From NCBI GenBank assembly GCA_900110005.1, contig FOCC01000016.1, positions 1 through 34,546 of the forward strand: 34,546 nucleotides of DNA, in the 5' to 3' direction. Made by a program: the position numbers and the translations under genes. The number at the start of each line of letters is the position of its first letter. Position 1 is the first letter of the stretch. The notes beneath the pieces were generated by a model. That model saw only the letters and a program-made list of their open reading frames with translations, had not been told where the DNA came from and did no database searches. Source of the DNA: Ligilactobacillus sp. WC1T17. GTDB lineage: Bacteria; Bacillota; Bacilli; Lactobacillales; Lactobacillaceae. Below, piece by piece: positions 24,866-33,231 of the stretch.

Positions 24866-24895
24866 ATTGTACCAATAAAGACACCAATTTGGCAA
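24866..24895 (-). promoter_or_regulatory. glcU promoter
   Basis: Minus-strand TTGCCA (24895-24890), 18 nt spacer, TACAAT (24871-24866). Confidence 0.7.
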
Positions 24896-24920
24896 GGATA
24901 GCGCTTTAATCAGCCATTGA

Positions 24921-24950
24921 TTGACGATAGCAATTCATTAGCGGTAAAAT
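24921..24950 (+). promoter_or_regulatory. Promoter of the LTA-synthase-family gene
   Basis: TTGACG (24921-24926), 18 nt spacer, TAAAAT (24945-24950), 44 nt before the GTG start. Confidence 0.7.
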
Positions 24951-24993
24951 TAACTAATAGAATTTATTTCAACTGAAAGGACGGTTTACTTTT

Positions 24994-27192
24994 GTGAGCT
25001 GGACAAAAATTAAAAATTTTTTCAATACCCGCTTTGGCTTCTTTGCGCTCCTAGTTTTTATCTTTTGGCTGAAAACTATTTTTGTTTATCTTAGTGATTT
25101 TCATTTAGGTGTTTCGGGTTTTTACCAATATTTTGTTTTATTGCTGAATCCAATTGCCACAACCGTTTTGCTTTTTTCATTGGCGTTATATATCAGACGA
25201 CCCTTGCCGGCTTATATTTGTTCCCTACTGATTTACACAGCTAATACAGCTCTGCTTTTATTTTCAGTGATCTATTACCGTGAATTTACCGATTTTATGA
25301 CCATTAATGTTATTTTTGGTTACTCATCTGTTTCCCAAGGATTAAGCTCATCGTCTTTTTCCATCATGAAGCCGCAAGATTTTTTGATTATTGTTGATAT
25401 TATTATCCTTTTAGGTCTTTTGCTATTCAAAAAAATCAAACTAGACCCGCGGCCTTTGCCGCGCAAGCAGGCTGTTGCTACGACTTCATTTGCCTTGTTC
25501 TTTTTGCTGTTGAACATTACCCTGGGCGAAATTGATCGTCCACAGCTGCTTTCGCGCACCTTTGACCGCAATTATTTGGTCAAATACCTAGGAATTGACA
25601 CTTTTACGGTTTATGATGGGCTAAAAACAGCCAAAAACAATCAAACCCGTTCCAGCGCCAACAGTTCTGACCTGGATAAAATTGTTGCTTATACGCAAAA
25701 AAATTACGCTAAACCAAATGCTGCTATGTTTGGAATTGCCAAAAACAAAAATATTATCGTTATTCACTTGGAAAGTTTCCAGCAGTTTTTAATCAACTAT
25801 AAATTAAATGGCAAAGAAGTAACGCCTTTTTTAAATAGTCTTTACAACGGCAAAGAAACTTACAGTTTTGCCAATTTCTTCAATGAAGTCGGCCAGGGTA
25901 AAACTTCTGATGCGGAAACCATGCTTGAAACCAGTACTTTCGGTTTGCCGCAGGGGTCACTTTTTTCAACCTTAGGTACTGATAATACCTTTGAAGCTGC
26001 TCCTGCTATCCTCAACCAGCAGGCCGGCTACTCTTCGGCCGTTTTCCATGGTAATATTGCTTCTTTTTGGAACCGGGATAATGTTTATAAAAATTTTGGC
26101 TACCAAAATTTCTTTGATGCCAGCTTTTTTAACACCAATTCCAACAATTTAACGGAATATGGCCTTAAAGACAAGCTGTTATTCCATGACTCGGTGAAAT
26201 ATCTGGAACATCTGCAACAGCCTTTTTATGCTAAATTTATTACCGTTTCCAACCACTTTCCATTTGTGATTGATAAACAAAATACAACTTTTACCAAAGC
26301 TGATACCGGTGATAGCTCAATTGACAACTACTTTGTTACGGCCCATTACCTCGACCAGGCTGTCAAAGAGTTTTTCGATTACCTCAAAAAAGCAGGACTT
26401 TACAATAATTCCATGATTGTCATTTACGGTGATCATTACGGCATTTCCAATTCACGCAACCTTAAATTGGCTCCGCTTTTGGGCAAATCAAGTACCACTT
26501 GGAGTGATTACGACAATATCCAAATGCAGCGAGTTCCTTTTATGATTCATATTCCGGGAACAACTTCCGGTAAAGTTTTGAACACCTATGGCGGTGAAAT
26601 TGATGTATTGCCAACTATCATGCATTTGGTCGGCCTTGATACTAAAAATTACCTCTTCTTCGGAAGCGACCTCTTCTCAAGCGACCATAAGCAGCTGGTA
26701 GCTATGCGTAATGAAAATTACGTCACACCTACGTACACGGTGGCTGGCAATACCATTTATGAAAATGGCACCGGCAATGTAATTACTCATCCCAGCGCTG
26801 AAGTTAAAGCTAAATTAGAAGCTGATCAAAAAGAAGTATCCTATAAGTTATCCTTGTCCGATGACCTCAACAATCAAAACCTCCTGCGCTTTTATGTGCC
26901 GACCGGTTTTACTCCCGTTAACCCAGGAAATTATACTTATAAAAATTCCTACCTTAACCTCTTGAACCTTGAAAAAGCTTTAAAAACAACTTCTAAGAGT
27001 TTATGGGCGCAAAATGGCCAAAAAACAACGATTGATAAGTACAGCACCGACGCACCGGAATTAAAAACAACCGACCAAGATAAAGCTAATGTCGAAAGTG
27101 CTAAAAAGAAGGCTAAAAAACAAGCCGCTAAAAAGCAAGCCTCATCCACTAATGCTTCATCCAGCGCCAATATTTCTGCCACAATTAAATAA
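24994..27192 (+). CDS. ltaS: Lipoteichoic acid synthase family protein
   Basis: A 732-residue protein with five membrane segments (within residues about 15-180) and an extracellular sulfatase-type domain. Catalytic features are E260 in HLESFQQF, the nucleophile T304 in GQGKTSDAETML, the W in SFWNRDNVY, and the D/H pair in YGDHYG. It polymerises glycerol phosphate from phosphatidylglycerol into lipoteichoic acid; related paralogues act as primases or on other polymers, so the exact role is open. A Lys/Ala/Ser-rich tail of about 35 residues ends the protein. The start is GTG with AAAGGACGG upstream. A Gtf3-like glycosyltransferase follows. Confidence 0.88.
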   Translation: MSWTKIKNFFNTRFGFFALLVFIFWLKTIFVYLSDFHLGVSGFYQYFVLLLNPIATTVLLFSLALYIRRPLPAYICSLLIYTANTALLLFSVIYYREFTDFMTINVIFGYSSVSQGLSSSSFSIMKPQDFLIIVDIIILLGLLLFKKIKLDPRPLPRKQAVATTSFALFFLLLNITLGEIDRPQLLSRTFDRNYLVKYLGIDTFTVYDGLKTAKNNQTRSSANSSDLDKIVAYTQKNYAKPNAAMFGIAKNKNIIVIHLESFQQFLINYKLNGKEVTPFLNSLYNGKETYSFANFFNEVGQGKTSDAETMLETSTFGLPQGSLFSTLGTDNTFEAAPAILNQQAGYSSAVFHGNIASFWNRDNVYKNFGYQNFFDASFFNTNSNNLTEYGLKDKLLFHDSVKYLEHLQQPFYAKFITVSNHFPFVIDKQNTTFTKADTGDSSIDNYFVTAHYLDQAVKEFFDYLKKAGLYNNSMIVIYGDHYGISNSRNLKLAPLLGKSSTTWSDYDNIQMQRVPFMIHIPGTTSGKVLNTYGGEIDVLPTIMHLVGLDTKNYLFFGSDLFSSDHKQLVAMRNENYVTPTYTVAGNTIYENGTGNVITHPSAEVKAKLEADQKEVSYKLSLSDDLNNQNLLRFYVPTGFTPVNPGNYTYKNSYLNLLNLEKALKTTSKSLWAQNGQKTTIDKYSTDAPELKTTDQDKANVESAKKKAKKQAAKKQASSTNASSSANISATIK

Positions 27193-27223
27193 AAAAAGCT
27201 GCCGCAAATTCGGCAGCTTTTTT
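27191..27223. terminator. Terminator of the LTA-synthase-family gene
   Basis: Stem GCTGCCG/CGGCAGC, 6 nt loop, seven A before and six T after. It starts inside the TAA stop. Confidence 0.9.
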
Positions 27224-27319
27224 ATTTAACCTATTTCATAAAATATTCATTTTTAAATCTGATTATTAATTTTTATCTTTGCTATAATGAAGCATAGACT
27301 ATGTAAAGGGGCAGTTATA

Positions 27320-28381
27320 ATGGATATATATTATATAAAAGAACCCGCTAGGACATTAGACAGCAAAGATGCCGGTAACAAAGCCCGCAATGATGTCGAG
27401 CGTATCCTAGAAATGAACCAATGTCACCCAATTACGCTTTACAGCCCTGACAATATTTTAAAAGATCAATTTGCTATTTTAGCTGATATTGAACAAATGC
27501 TAAAAAAGCTCCCTGAAGATAAGCTGCTCTTTATCCAATATCCTTTGCCTAAGGCTTATCGTTTTGCCTTATCCAAAATTATGCAGCATCATCCAACTAT
27601 TTTGCTGCTGCATGACCTAGATGAAATTCGGCATGGCAAGAGTTCGCTGTTAGAATGCCGTCAAATTAACCAAGCTGATTTGATTATTTCACACAATAAA
27701 TACATGACTGCCTACTTGGCTAAATTCGGTATTCAAAAGGACAAAGTTTATAACCTGAATTTATTTGATTATCTTAGAAAAGATAACCAGCACATATTTG
27801 ACCACCAAAACGATAAAAACTTGCTTTGTTTTGCCGGACATTTGCGTAAATCACAATTTATCTACGATTTTCCACAAGCAGTGGCTGATAAAGACATCTT
27901 TTTATACGGCGTTAAATATGAACCGCAAAAAATGCACACTGCCGGCGTCTTTTATCAGGGAGCTTTTCCAACTGAAGAGATTCAAGAGCAGATTTCAGGA
28001 AAATTCGGTCTCTTATGGGATGGTCCCAGCAATCAAAGCTGCATTGGCAACTATGGGGATTATCTTAAAATCAATAATCCCCATAAAGTGTCAATGTATT
28101 TGAGTGCTAATATGCCGGTTTTTGTTTGGAGTAAAGCCGCCATTGCTGATTTTATCAAGCAAAATCAAGCCGGCATTTTAATTGATTCCTTAGCTGAAAT
28201 TCCCGCTGCTCTTAAGCAATTGACTCCTGAAAATTATCAGCAATTAGTTGCAAATGCCAGTCGCTTAGGCCAAAAAGCAGCTACAGGTGGGTTTTTAACT
28301 GACGCTTTGACCAGTATTTTGCAAAGCTATACTACTGTAGACAGCTTTGCAAATTATTATTTAAAAAAAAACTTGAAGTGA
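27320..28381 (+). CDS. Gtf3/beta-1,6-galactofuranosyltransferase-like glycosyltransferase
   Basis: A 353-residue protein with two Rossmann-like halves. The N-terminus (MDIYYIKEPARTLDSKDAGNKA... then NDVERILE) matches the Gtf3-type sugar transferases that bear galactofuranosyltransferase annotation. Later features are LLLHDLDEIRHG and, near residues 230-265, FGLLWDGPSNQSCIGNYGDYLKINNPHKVSMYL, the nucleotide-sugar-binding region of this family. It probably adds a sugar to a surface protein or polysaccharide. The ATG at 27320 has AAAGGGG 9 nt upstream; the earlier frame start has none. A TATAAT (27283-27288) lies 32 nt upstream. Its last three codons form one arm of its terminator. Confidence 0.78.
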   Translation: MDIYYIKEPARTLDSKDAGNKARNDVERILEMNQCHPITLYSPDNILKDQFAILADIEQMLKKLPEDKLLFIQYPLPKAYRFALSKIMQHHPTILLLHDLDEIRHGKSSLLECRQINQADLIISHNKYMTAYLAKFGIQKDKVYNLNLFDYLRKDNQHIFDHQNDKNLLCFAGHLRKSQFIYDFPQAVADKDIFLYGVKYEPQKMHTAGVFYQGAFPTEEIQEQISGKFGLLWDGPSNQSCIGNYGDYLKINNPHKVSMYLSANMPVFVWSKAAIADFIKQNQAGILIDSLAEIPAALKQLTPENYQQLVANASRLGQKAATGGFLTDALTSILQSYTTVDSFANYYLKKNLK

Positions 28382-28401
28382 AAAACTTCAAGTCTTTTTT
28401 T
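28363..28401. terminator. Bidirectional terminator, gene end inside hairpin
   Basis: Stem ACTTGAAG/CTTCAAGT (28371-28378 and 28386-28393), A-run before, T-run after. The glycosyltransferase stop codon (28379-28381) is in the loop. The convergent histidine-kinase gene ends just beyond. Confidence 0.88.
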
Positions 28402-28406
28402 ATTAC

Positions 28407-29852
28407 TTATTCTTGTCCCTTAAAAGTCAGGGTAAAAGTTGTTCCCACACCAGGCTCACTGGAAACATTGACATCAGCCTTATGCAATTTAAGCAACTGG
28501 TAGACAATCGACAATCCGATGCCCGATTCACCGAATTTGGCAACCTTGCGTGATTGGTCGGCTTTATAGTAGCGGTCCCAAATCTTCGCCATCTGACTTT
28601 CAGTCATCCCAATCCCTGTGTCTGAGATTTGAATAATTGTATTATTGCCGGCCTTTTTGCCTCGGATGGTAATCACACCATTATCCGTAAACTGAATCGC
28701 GTTTTTGATAATATTGGTGATGATCTGAATGAAACGATCATGATCAGCGTAAACACCTAACACAGGCGGCAACTTATTTTCAAAGCGGTCACCTTCTTTC
28801 TGAGCCATATCGTTCATCTGCCTGAGCACATCACGAATAATCGAACTGGCATCCAGATTTTCTTTTTGAAGTACCAATTCACCAGCCTGACTCTTTTCAT
28901 AATCAAGGTTATCATTAACTAAGCGAATCAGCCTTGACGTTTCCTTGCGCATCAAATCAATACTTTCTTTACACTCAGCTTCATCCTCGAACAGTCCATA
29001 AGCCATACCTTCTAAAATACCCTTAATGGTCGTCAGTGGTGTCCGCATTTCATGAGCAGCATTAGTCATAAAGTTTCTTCGTCTTTCCTCTTGCCGATCA
29101 AATTCGATACGAGATTCCTTGAGCGCTTCGATCATCAGATTAAAGTCTTCTGCCAAATCATCTAATTCATCTCGGTGTCCGGTAGTAATGTGAACATCAA
29201 AGTCTCCATCAGCAACCTGGCGCGTAGCTTTTTGCAAGCGGGTAATGCGATTGGTAAAATAGCGCGTTAAAATAAATGAAGCAATCGTTCCTAACACAAC
29301 CGCGGTAAAAAAGGAATACAGCAAGTTGCGCTTAATATCGGTCAAATTGTCTTCAATGTTATCCATCACTGTTCCGACCGAAACCACCGCCAGCAATTTT
29401 CCATTAATATCTAAATAAGGCACATAAATACTTGTCGTTTCTTTGGGCGAATCGACAGCTTTAAATCTAAACCGCTGTGAATTACTTTTAACACGAATTG
29501 ATTGACCTGCCTTAAGCTCATTCCAACGTTTCTTATTAATAATTTGCTTAGATTTGCTAGGATAGAGGATTTTATCTTTGCCGGTATAAATCCTAATTTT
29601 AATGTGGCGGCTGGATAGCATCTCTTCCACAATATTCAAACGTTTTTTATCAACAACAATTTTGGTAGTGCCATTACTTTTTTTGACATCAATTGCTTGT
29701 GTCCGCACCACATAAGCATAATCTTCCAAAAGATCCCATGTATCCTGATAAAACATCGAACGCGATAAACCTAAAAAGGTTACACCCAATATCAACAGGG
29801 TAATGGCAATAATCAGGAAAAATGACAAGAACTGTTGATAAAACATTCTCAT
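28407..29852 (-). CDS. Sensor histidine kinase (HAMP, two-component system)
   Basis: A 481-residue membrane kinase with a first transmembrane helix at about 8-30, an extracellular sensor loop to about 175, a second helix at about 178-197, and HAMP at about 198-250. HisKA follows with phospho-acceptor H267 in NAAHEMRTPLTT, then HATPase with the N box NIIKNAIQF, G1 ISDTGIGM, F box and G2 GESGIGLSIV. It autophosphorylates and passes phosphate to the response regulator encoded just upstream, with ATGA overlap. The signal is not known; OmpR-type pairs with this layout in lactobacilli often sense envelope or acid stress. Confidence 0.92.
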   Translation of the reverse strand: MRMFYQQFLSFFLIIAITLLILGVTFLGLSRSMFYQDTWDLLEDYAYVVRTQAIDVKKSNGTTKIVVDKKRLNIVEEMLSSRHIKIRIYTGKDKILYPSKSKQIINKKRWNELKAGQSIRVKSNSQRFRFKAVDSPKETTSIYVPYLDINGKLLAVVSVGTVMDNIEDNLTDIKRNLLYSFFTAVVLGTIASFILTRYFTNRITRLQKATRQVADGDFDVHITTGHRDELDDLAEDFNLMIEALKESRIEFDRQEERRRNFMTNAAHEMRTPLTTIKGILEGMAYGLFEDEAECKESIDLMRKETSRLIRLVNDNLDYEKSQAGELVLQKENLDASSIIRDVLRQMNDMAQKEGDRFENKLPPVLGVYADHDRFIQIITNIIKNAIQFTDNGVITIRGKKAGNNTIIQISDTGIGMTESQMAKIWDRYYKADQSRKVAKFGESGIGLSIVYQLLKLHKADVNVSSEPGVGTTFTLTFKGQE

Positions 29853-30580
29853 TTATCAGCTACTCCAGAATCATCAAACTTGTAGCCTACGCCCCAAACA
29901 GTTTGAATAACCTGTGGACCAGCCTTTTCGATTTTTTGACGCAATTTTTTGATGTGAGCATCAACGGTTCTTTCATCACCGTAATATTCATAATCCCAAA
30001 CTAATTGCAAAAGCTGATCACGTGAAAAGACTTGACGAGGTTTTTGGGCTAAAGTCTTTAGCAAATCAAATTCCTTAGGAGTCAAATCATTAATTGGATT
30101 ATCAAACAAGTATGCTTCACGTGTCTTTGAATTCAAGCGGAAGTGTTCCGTGACAACATCAAAGTCATCATCGTTATCGATCGCTTGAGCCCCATTTTTA
30201 CCTAAAGGCGCCATTTCAGCCCGCCGATGCAAAGCTTTAATCCGCGCAATTAAGGTAATTGGTGAAAATGGCTTGACAATGTAATCGTCAGCCCCCATTT
30301 CTAAACCTAAAACTTGGTCACTTTCAGAATCACGTGCCGTTAAAATAATAATCGGCACTGTAGGTGAAATTTTCCTAAGTTCCGCATTAATCTGCAAACC
30401 ATCCATTCCTGGCAAATTAAGATCTAACGTAATCATATCCCAACTAGCAGGATCTTCTTTAAAAATTCCAATTGCTTCTTGACCATCATAGGCATATTCA
30501 ACGTCCCATTTTTCCTTGCGGAAGAACATAGACATCATCTCTGAAATAGACTTATTATCTTCAATCATCAGCAATTTCAT
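29849..30580 (-). CDS. OmpR/PhoB-family response regulator
   Basis: A 243-residue regulator. The receiver domain (1-120) has the acidic pocket E7/D8, phospho-acceptor D53, T81 and K103. A winged-helix DNA-binding domain (about 145-240) follows, with LTPKEFDLLKTLAQ, RDQLLQLVWDYEYYGDERTVDAHIKKLRQKI and TVWGVGYKF. It is cotranscribed with the kinase by a 4 nt ATGA overlap. I start at the ATG at 30580; a TTG two codons earlier has the better-spaced GGGAG. Its promoter (TTGTAT, 18 nt, TATAAA) lies inside the ssrA terminator. Confidence 0.92.
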   Translation of the reverse strand: MKLLMIEDNKSISEMMSMFFRKEKWDVEYAYDGQEAIGIFKEDPASWDMITLDLNLPGMDGLQINAELRKISPTVPIIILTARDSESDQVLGLEMGADDYIVKPFSPITLIARIKALHRRAEMAPLGKNGAQAIDNDDDFDVVTEHFRLNSKTREAYLFDNPINDLTPKEFDLLKTLAQKPRQVFSRDQLLQLVWDYEYYGDERTVDAHIKKLRQKIEKAGPQVIQTVWGVGYKFDDSGVADK

Positions 30581-30608
30581 CGACAAAACCGCTCCCTACA
30601 TTTAGATT

Positions 30609-30638
30609 TTTATACTAAAAAACGACTACGACATACAA
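30609..30638 (-). promoter_or_regulatory. Promoter of the two-component operon
   Basis: Minus-strand TTGTAT (30638-30633), 18 nt spacer, TATAAA (30614-30609). Its -35 lies in the 3' arm of the ssrA terminator hairpin. Confidence 0.6.
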
Positions 30639-30658
30639 TAAGTTGCATATCATCGTCG
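30617..30658 (-). terminator. Terminator of ssrA
   Basis: Minus strand: 16 bp arms (658-643 with 638-623 of the 30 kb block) containing three G.U pairs and one mismatch, 4 nt loop, then six T. The wobble pairs favour this strand as the functional one. Confidence 0.75.
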
Positions 30659-30667
30659 CCCTTTTTA

Positions 30668-31035
30668 TGGAGATGGCGGGAATTGAACCCGCGTCCAAGC
30701 ATATCGCAACTCAAACCTCTACGCCCATAGTTACATTATTTAACTTTCATCAAAAACAACGCCATGCAACACGGCCAACGTTTCTGACTAGCCTGATTAA
30801 TCTCTTCTTATTGCTTCAGGTGTGAGCTTTAAGCGTAGTCCACTAGATTTAAGACCCGAAAAAAGCACGTGGACAATACTTCTTCGGATCTACACCCGCT
30901 GTTTTTAGGCAGCTAAAGCGTAAGAATAGTTATTATTTTTTGCAGTTATAATTTAAACTGAGCGTTTTATGGTAGCCGCAACCTACCAGACGCAATCTGA
31001 GCCCGACCTATACCTGTCGAATCCAAAACATCCCC
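30668..31035 (-). ncRNA. ssrA: Transfer-messenger RNA (tmRNA)
   Basis: 368 nt. The 5' end GGGGATG pairs with the 3' CATCTCC to give a 7 bp acceptor stem, and discriminator A is at 30668. The T-arm GCGGGTTCAATTCCCGC is intact. The tag reading frame is at 30943-30905: GCA followed by codons for KNNNYSYALAA and TAA. tmRNA frees stalled ribosomes and adds the degradation tag AKNNNYSYALAA. The 3' CCA is not encoded (after the discriminator comes TAA). Two overlapping TATGAT -10 elements lie at 31050-31060 with a weak -35. The DNA from 31061 to 31138 is AT-rich and I see nothing more in it. Confidence 0.96.
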
Positions 31036-31138
31036 ATTAATTTAACTTCATCATATCATAAAATAGTAACAAATAAAAGATTTATGTCTCATTTATGCAC
31101 CAAATAAACCATCTTTTTTGCGCACTTTTATCGCAAAT

Positions 31139-31166
31139 AAAAAAGAGACCTTAAGTCTCTTTTTTT
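31139..31166 (-). terminator. Terminator of the L,D-transpeptidase-like gene
   Basis: Stem AGAGAC/GTCTCT, loop CTTAA, A-run on one side and T-run on the other. Confidence 0.8.
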
Positions 31167-31168
31167 AT

Positions 31169-32566
31169 TTAATATACAATGACCGGTTCATGAACATCTA
31201 AAACACTGTAGACTGTTTTAGCTTCATCAAGCTTCAAATTGACACAGCCGTTGGATCCGTCTTTCAAATAAGCTGTCTTAGCCCAGTTGGTCCGCCAAGT
31301 AGCATCATGGAATCCGCAGCCGGAATTGGTAAATTGAGCCCAATATTTAACCTGCACAGAATAGCTTGAGCCGTCATCGTGGGTCCCTTTCAAGGTTGAA
31401 GGACTTTGCTTATACATGATATACCAAATTCCCTTAGGTGTATCTTCATTTGAAGATACTTTGCCGGTAACCAAAGTATTGGCTGTATAAACAAGCTTGC
31501 CGTTTCGGTAGAACCAGGCTTTTTGTTCTGAGATAGATACCTCCGCATAAGTATTGCCAATCCCGTTGTTAGTCAGCGTATCATAGCCTAAACCGTAAGT
31601 ATAATAGCCGCGACCATAAATATCTTCTTTGGCATTAATTTGCTTGCTGCCTTTTTCCCAAGCTGTTTCCACACTGGTTTTAGCTGCATCAGTATCAATC
31701 CCCCAGCCATAGCTTTGAGCCTGCACATTAATTGTTCTGCCACCGGTCGTCTTAAATGAGACCGTCTTGTCTAAAGTCGCATGGGTCTTATTGATGGTAT
31801 TAAGCTTATTGCTTAACGTCGTTACATTATTATAGACATACTTGCCATTAGTGTAACGCACTTCATCGGCCATTTCTGCAACGGTTAAATTATAAGTTGT
31901 ATTTTGCACCTTATATTGCGTTTCATTATCAGAAAGTTTCTTTAACTGGCTGACTTCATTTTGTACTGCTTTGCTAGAAGCTGGTAAAGGTTGCTTAATT
32001 GCTGCAGCTAATTTAATACTTGGATTAGCAACCTGCTTATCATATGCTTTCATAATCTTAGCAACATCATACTGATTCCCCTTTTTAGCCGCTACTGTTG
32101 TTACCTTGCCATATTTCATAACAGCATAAGCATCAACCGCTTGCTTGCGCTTGGTATTTTCCTGGTTCAAAGCACTCTCAACTGCCTGACGTAAAGTTTC
32201 CTTGCGATAATTGCTTAATTTATTAGGCGTGACTTGATAATTTTTCTTGCTGCTGGAAGGAAAGAACGTTCTTTGCTTCTTTAAAGCAGCTTGCACCTTA
32301 TTTAAGTCAGCATTGGTAAAACCAGCAGACGTTTTTTGCCCTTGATAAATAACCTTATCGCCCACATAGACCGTATTATCTAACGTAACCTTTTTTAATT
32401 TTTTAATAGCTTCTTTAGCTGTCAAACCGCCAACATCAACTTCATTGATAGTAATATTTTTGTTAAAATGATTAGCTTGATGACGCCACATTAATCCAGC
32501 ACCGCCAGCTAATACCAGTGCGGCCACCTCAGCCGCAAGCCAAATTTTTTTTGATTTTTCGTTCAT
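31169..32566 (-). CDS. L,D-transpeptidase (YkuD) family protein with peptidoglycan-binding domain
   Basis: A 465-residue exported or membrane-anchored protein. The N-terminal helix is at about 8-25, followed by a region with ITINEVDVGGLTAKEAIKKLKK (a PG_binding_4/VanW-like repeat) and a long Lys/Ala-rich middle. The C-terminal YkuD domain spans about 340-465, with YAEVSISEQKAWFYRNGKLV and DTPKGIWYI. The catalytic region has H420 (GFHDATWR) and C441 in GSNGCVNL. The usual motif is SHGC, so the His next to the catalytic Cys is Asn here. It would form 3-3 peptidoglycan links or attach wall components. AAGGAG precedes the ATG. Confidence 0.87.
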   Translation of the reverse strand: MNEKSKKIWLAAEVAALVLAGGAGLMWRHQANHFNKNITINEVDVGGLTAKEAIKKLKKVTLDNTVYVGDKVIYQGQKTSAGFTNADLNKVQAALKKQRTFFPSSSKKNYQVTPNKLSNYRKETLRQAVESALNQENTKRKQAVDAYAVMKYGKVTTVAAKKGNQYDVAKIMKAYDKQVANPSIKLAAAIKQPLPASSKAVQNEVSQLKKLSDNETQYKVQNTTYNLTVAEMADEVRYTNGKYVYNNVTTLSNKLNTINKTHATLDKTVSFKTTGGRTINVQAQSYGWGIDTDAAKTSVETAWEKGSKQINAKEDIYGRGYYTYGLGYDTLTNNGIGNTYAEVSISEQKAWFYRNGKLVYTANTLVTGKVSSNEDTPKGIWYIMYKQSPSTLKGTHDDGSSYSVQVKYWAQFTNSGCGFHDATWRTNWAKTAYLKDGSNGCVNLKLDEAKTVYSVLDVHEPVIVY

Positions 32567-32647
32567 TTGAAAACTCCTTAGTTATGTATGACAAAAAATT
32601 CTAATCTTTAGCTTATACCTAATCATGATAAATATCAAATAATATGC

Positions 32648-32693
32648 AAAGAACCCCCTGCAAAAAAGGCAAACTCTTTGCAGGAGGTTCTTT
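32648..32693 (-). terminator. Long hairpin after the universal stress gene, no T-run
   Basis: 17 bp arms (32648-32664 and 32677-32693) with a single mismatch on the plus strand that becomes a G.U pair in the minus-strand transcript, and a 12 nt loop. It lies 2 nt after the stop codon but is followed by GCATATT, not a T-run, so it may stabilise a 3' end rather than terminate strongly. Confidence 0.6.
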
Positions 32694-32695
32694 AA

Positions 32696-33157
32696 CTAGC
32701 GGATAACCATCACGGAACAAGGCGCATTTTGTGCCATGTAACTAGCCTGTGAACCTAAAAAGACTCGATTATGACTAGGCTTAGTCTTCGAACCGCAAAC
32801 TAAAAGGTCTGCGCCAACATCTGGCAAAATGTCATTAATGATGACCACCCCAGGCTTGCCTTCACCTGAATAGGCTGTAACATTTTTGACTCCAAATGAG
32901 CGGGCCTTGTTGACATAATTAGCCAAATCGCTTGATAATTGCTGCCGTCTTTGATCTAAAACATCATGACTCAAAGTATCAAAAATATTTAAATCATTTA
33001 CTTCGAGAATTGACACAATCCCTAAAGGCAGTCCTAACCGCTTGGCCGTTGTCACCGCATAATTAAAAGCATTAATTGAAGATTGAGAATCATCTTCGTC
33101 AACTGCAACTAAAACACTATTAAAAATTTTAGGTTTAACTTCAAAATCAGCTTTCAT
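32696..33157 (-). CDS. Universal stress protein, UspA family
   Basis: A 153-residue cytoplasmic protein of the Usp fold. It has the N-terminal strand SVLVAVDEDDSQSSINAFNYAVTTAKRL and the C-terminal DLLVCGSKTKPSHNRVFLGSQASYMAQNAPCSVMVIR. The ATP-binding loop normally reads G-x2-G-x9-G-S/T; here the second Gly is Thr, so nucleotide binding may be altered. AGGAGGTG lies 7 nt before the ATG at 33157. An extended -10 TGGTATAAT is at 33190-33182. It stands alone and is probably stress-induced by family analogy. Confidence 0.9.
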   Translation of the reverse strand: MKADFEVKPKIFNSVLVAVDEDDSQSSINAFNYAVTTAKRLGLPLGIVSILEVNDLNIFDTLSHDVLDQRRQQLSSDLANYVNKARSFGVKNVTAYSGEGKPGVVIINDILPDVGADLLVCGSKTKPSHNRVFLGSQASYMAQNAPCSVMVIR

Positions 33158-33181
33158 TAAAAACACCTCCTAACTACGCTA

Positions 33182-33190
33182 ATTATACCA
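33182..33190 (-). promoter_or_regulatory. usp promoter, extended -10
   Basis: Minus-strand TGGTATAAT, a perfect extended -10, about 25 nt before the start codon; the -35 is weak. Confidence 0.6.
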
Positions 33191-33231
33191 TATTTATCCT
33201 CATAAATTGAGCTATAACACTTTTACAGCAA

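Noticed and set aside
30668-30720. A tRNA gene at the 3' end of the tmRNA
   Set aside because: The T-arm and acceptor strand belong to tmRNA; there is no anticodon arm.
30643-30825. Plus-strand open frame of 60 codons (start MHIIVALFMEMAGIEPASKH)
   Set aside because: It is antisense to the 3' part of tmRNA; such frames arise from the conserved T-arm and are a known source of false genes.
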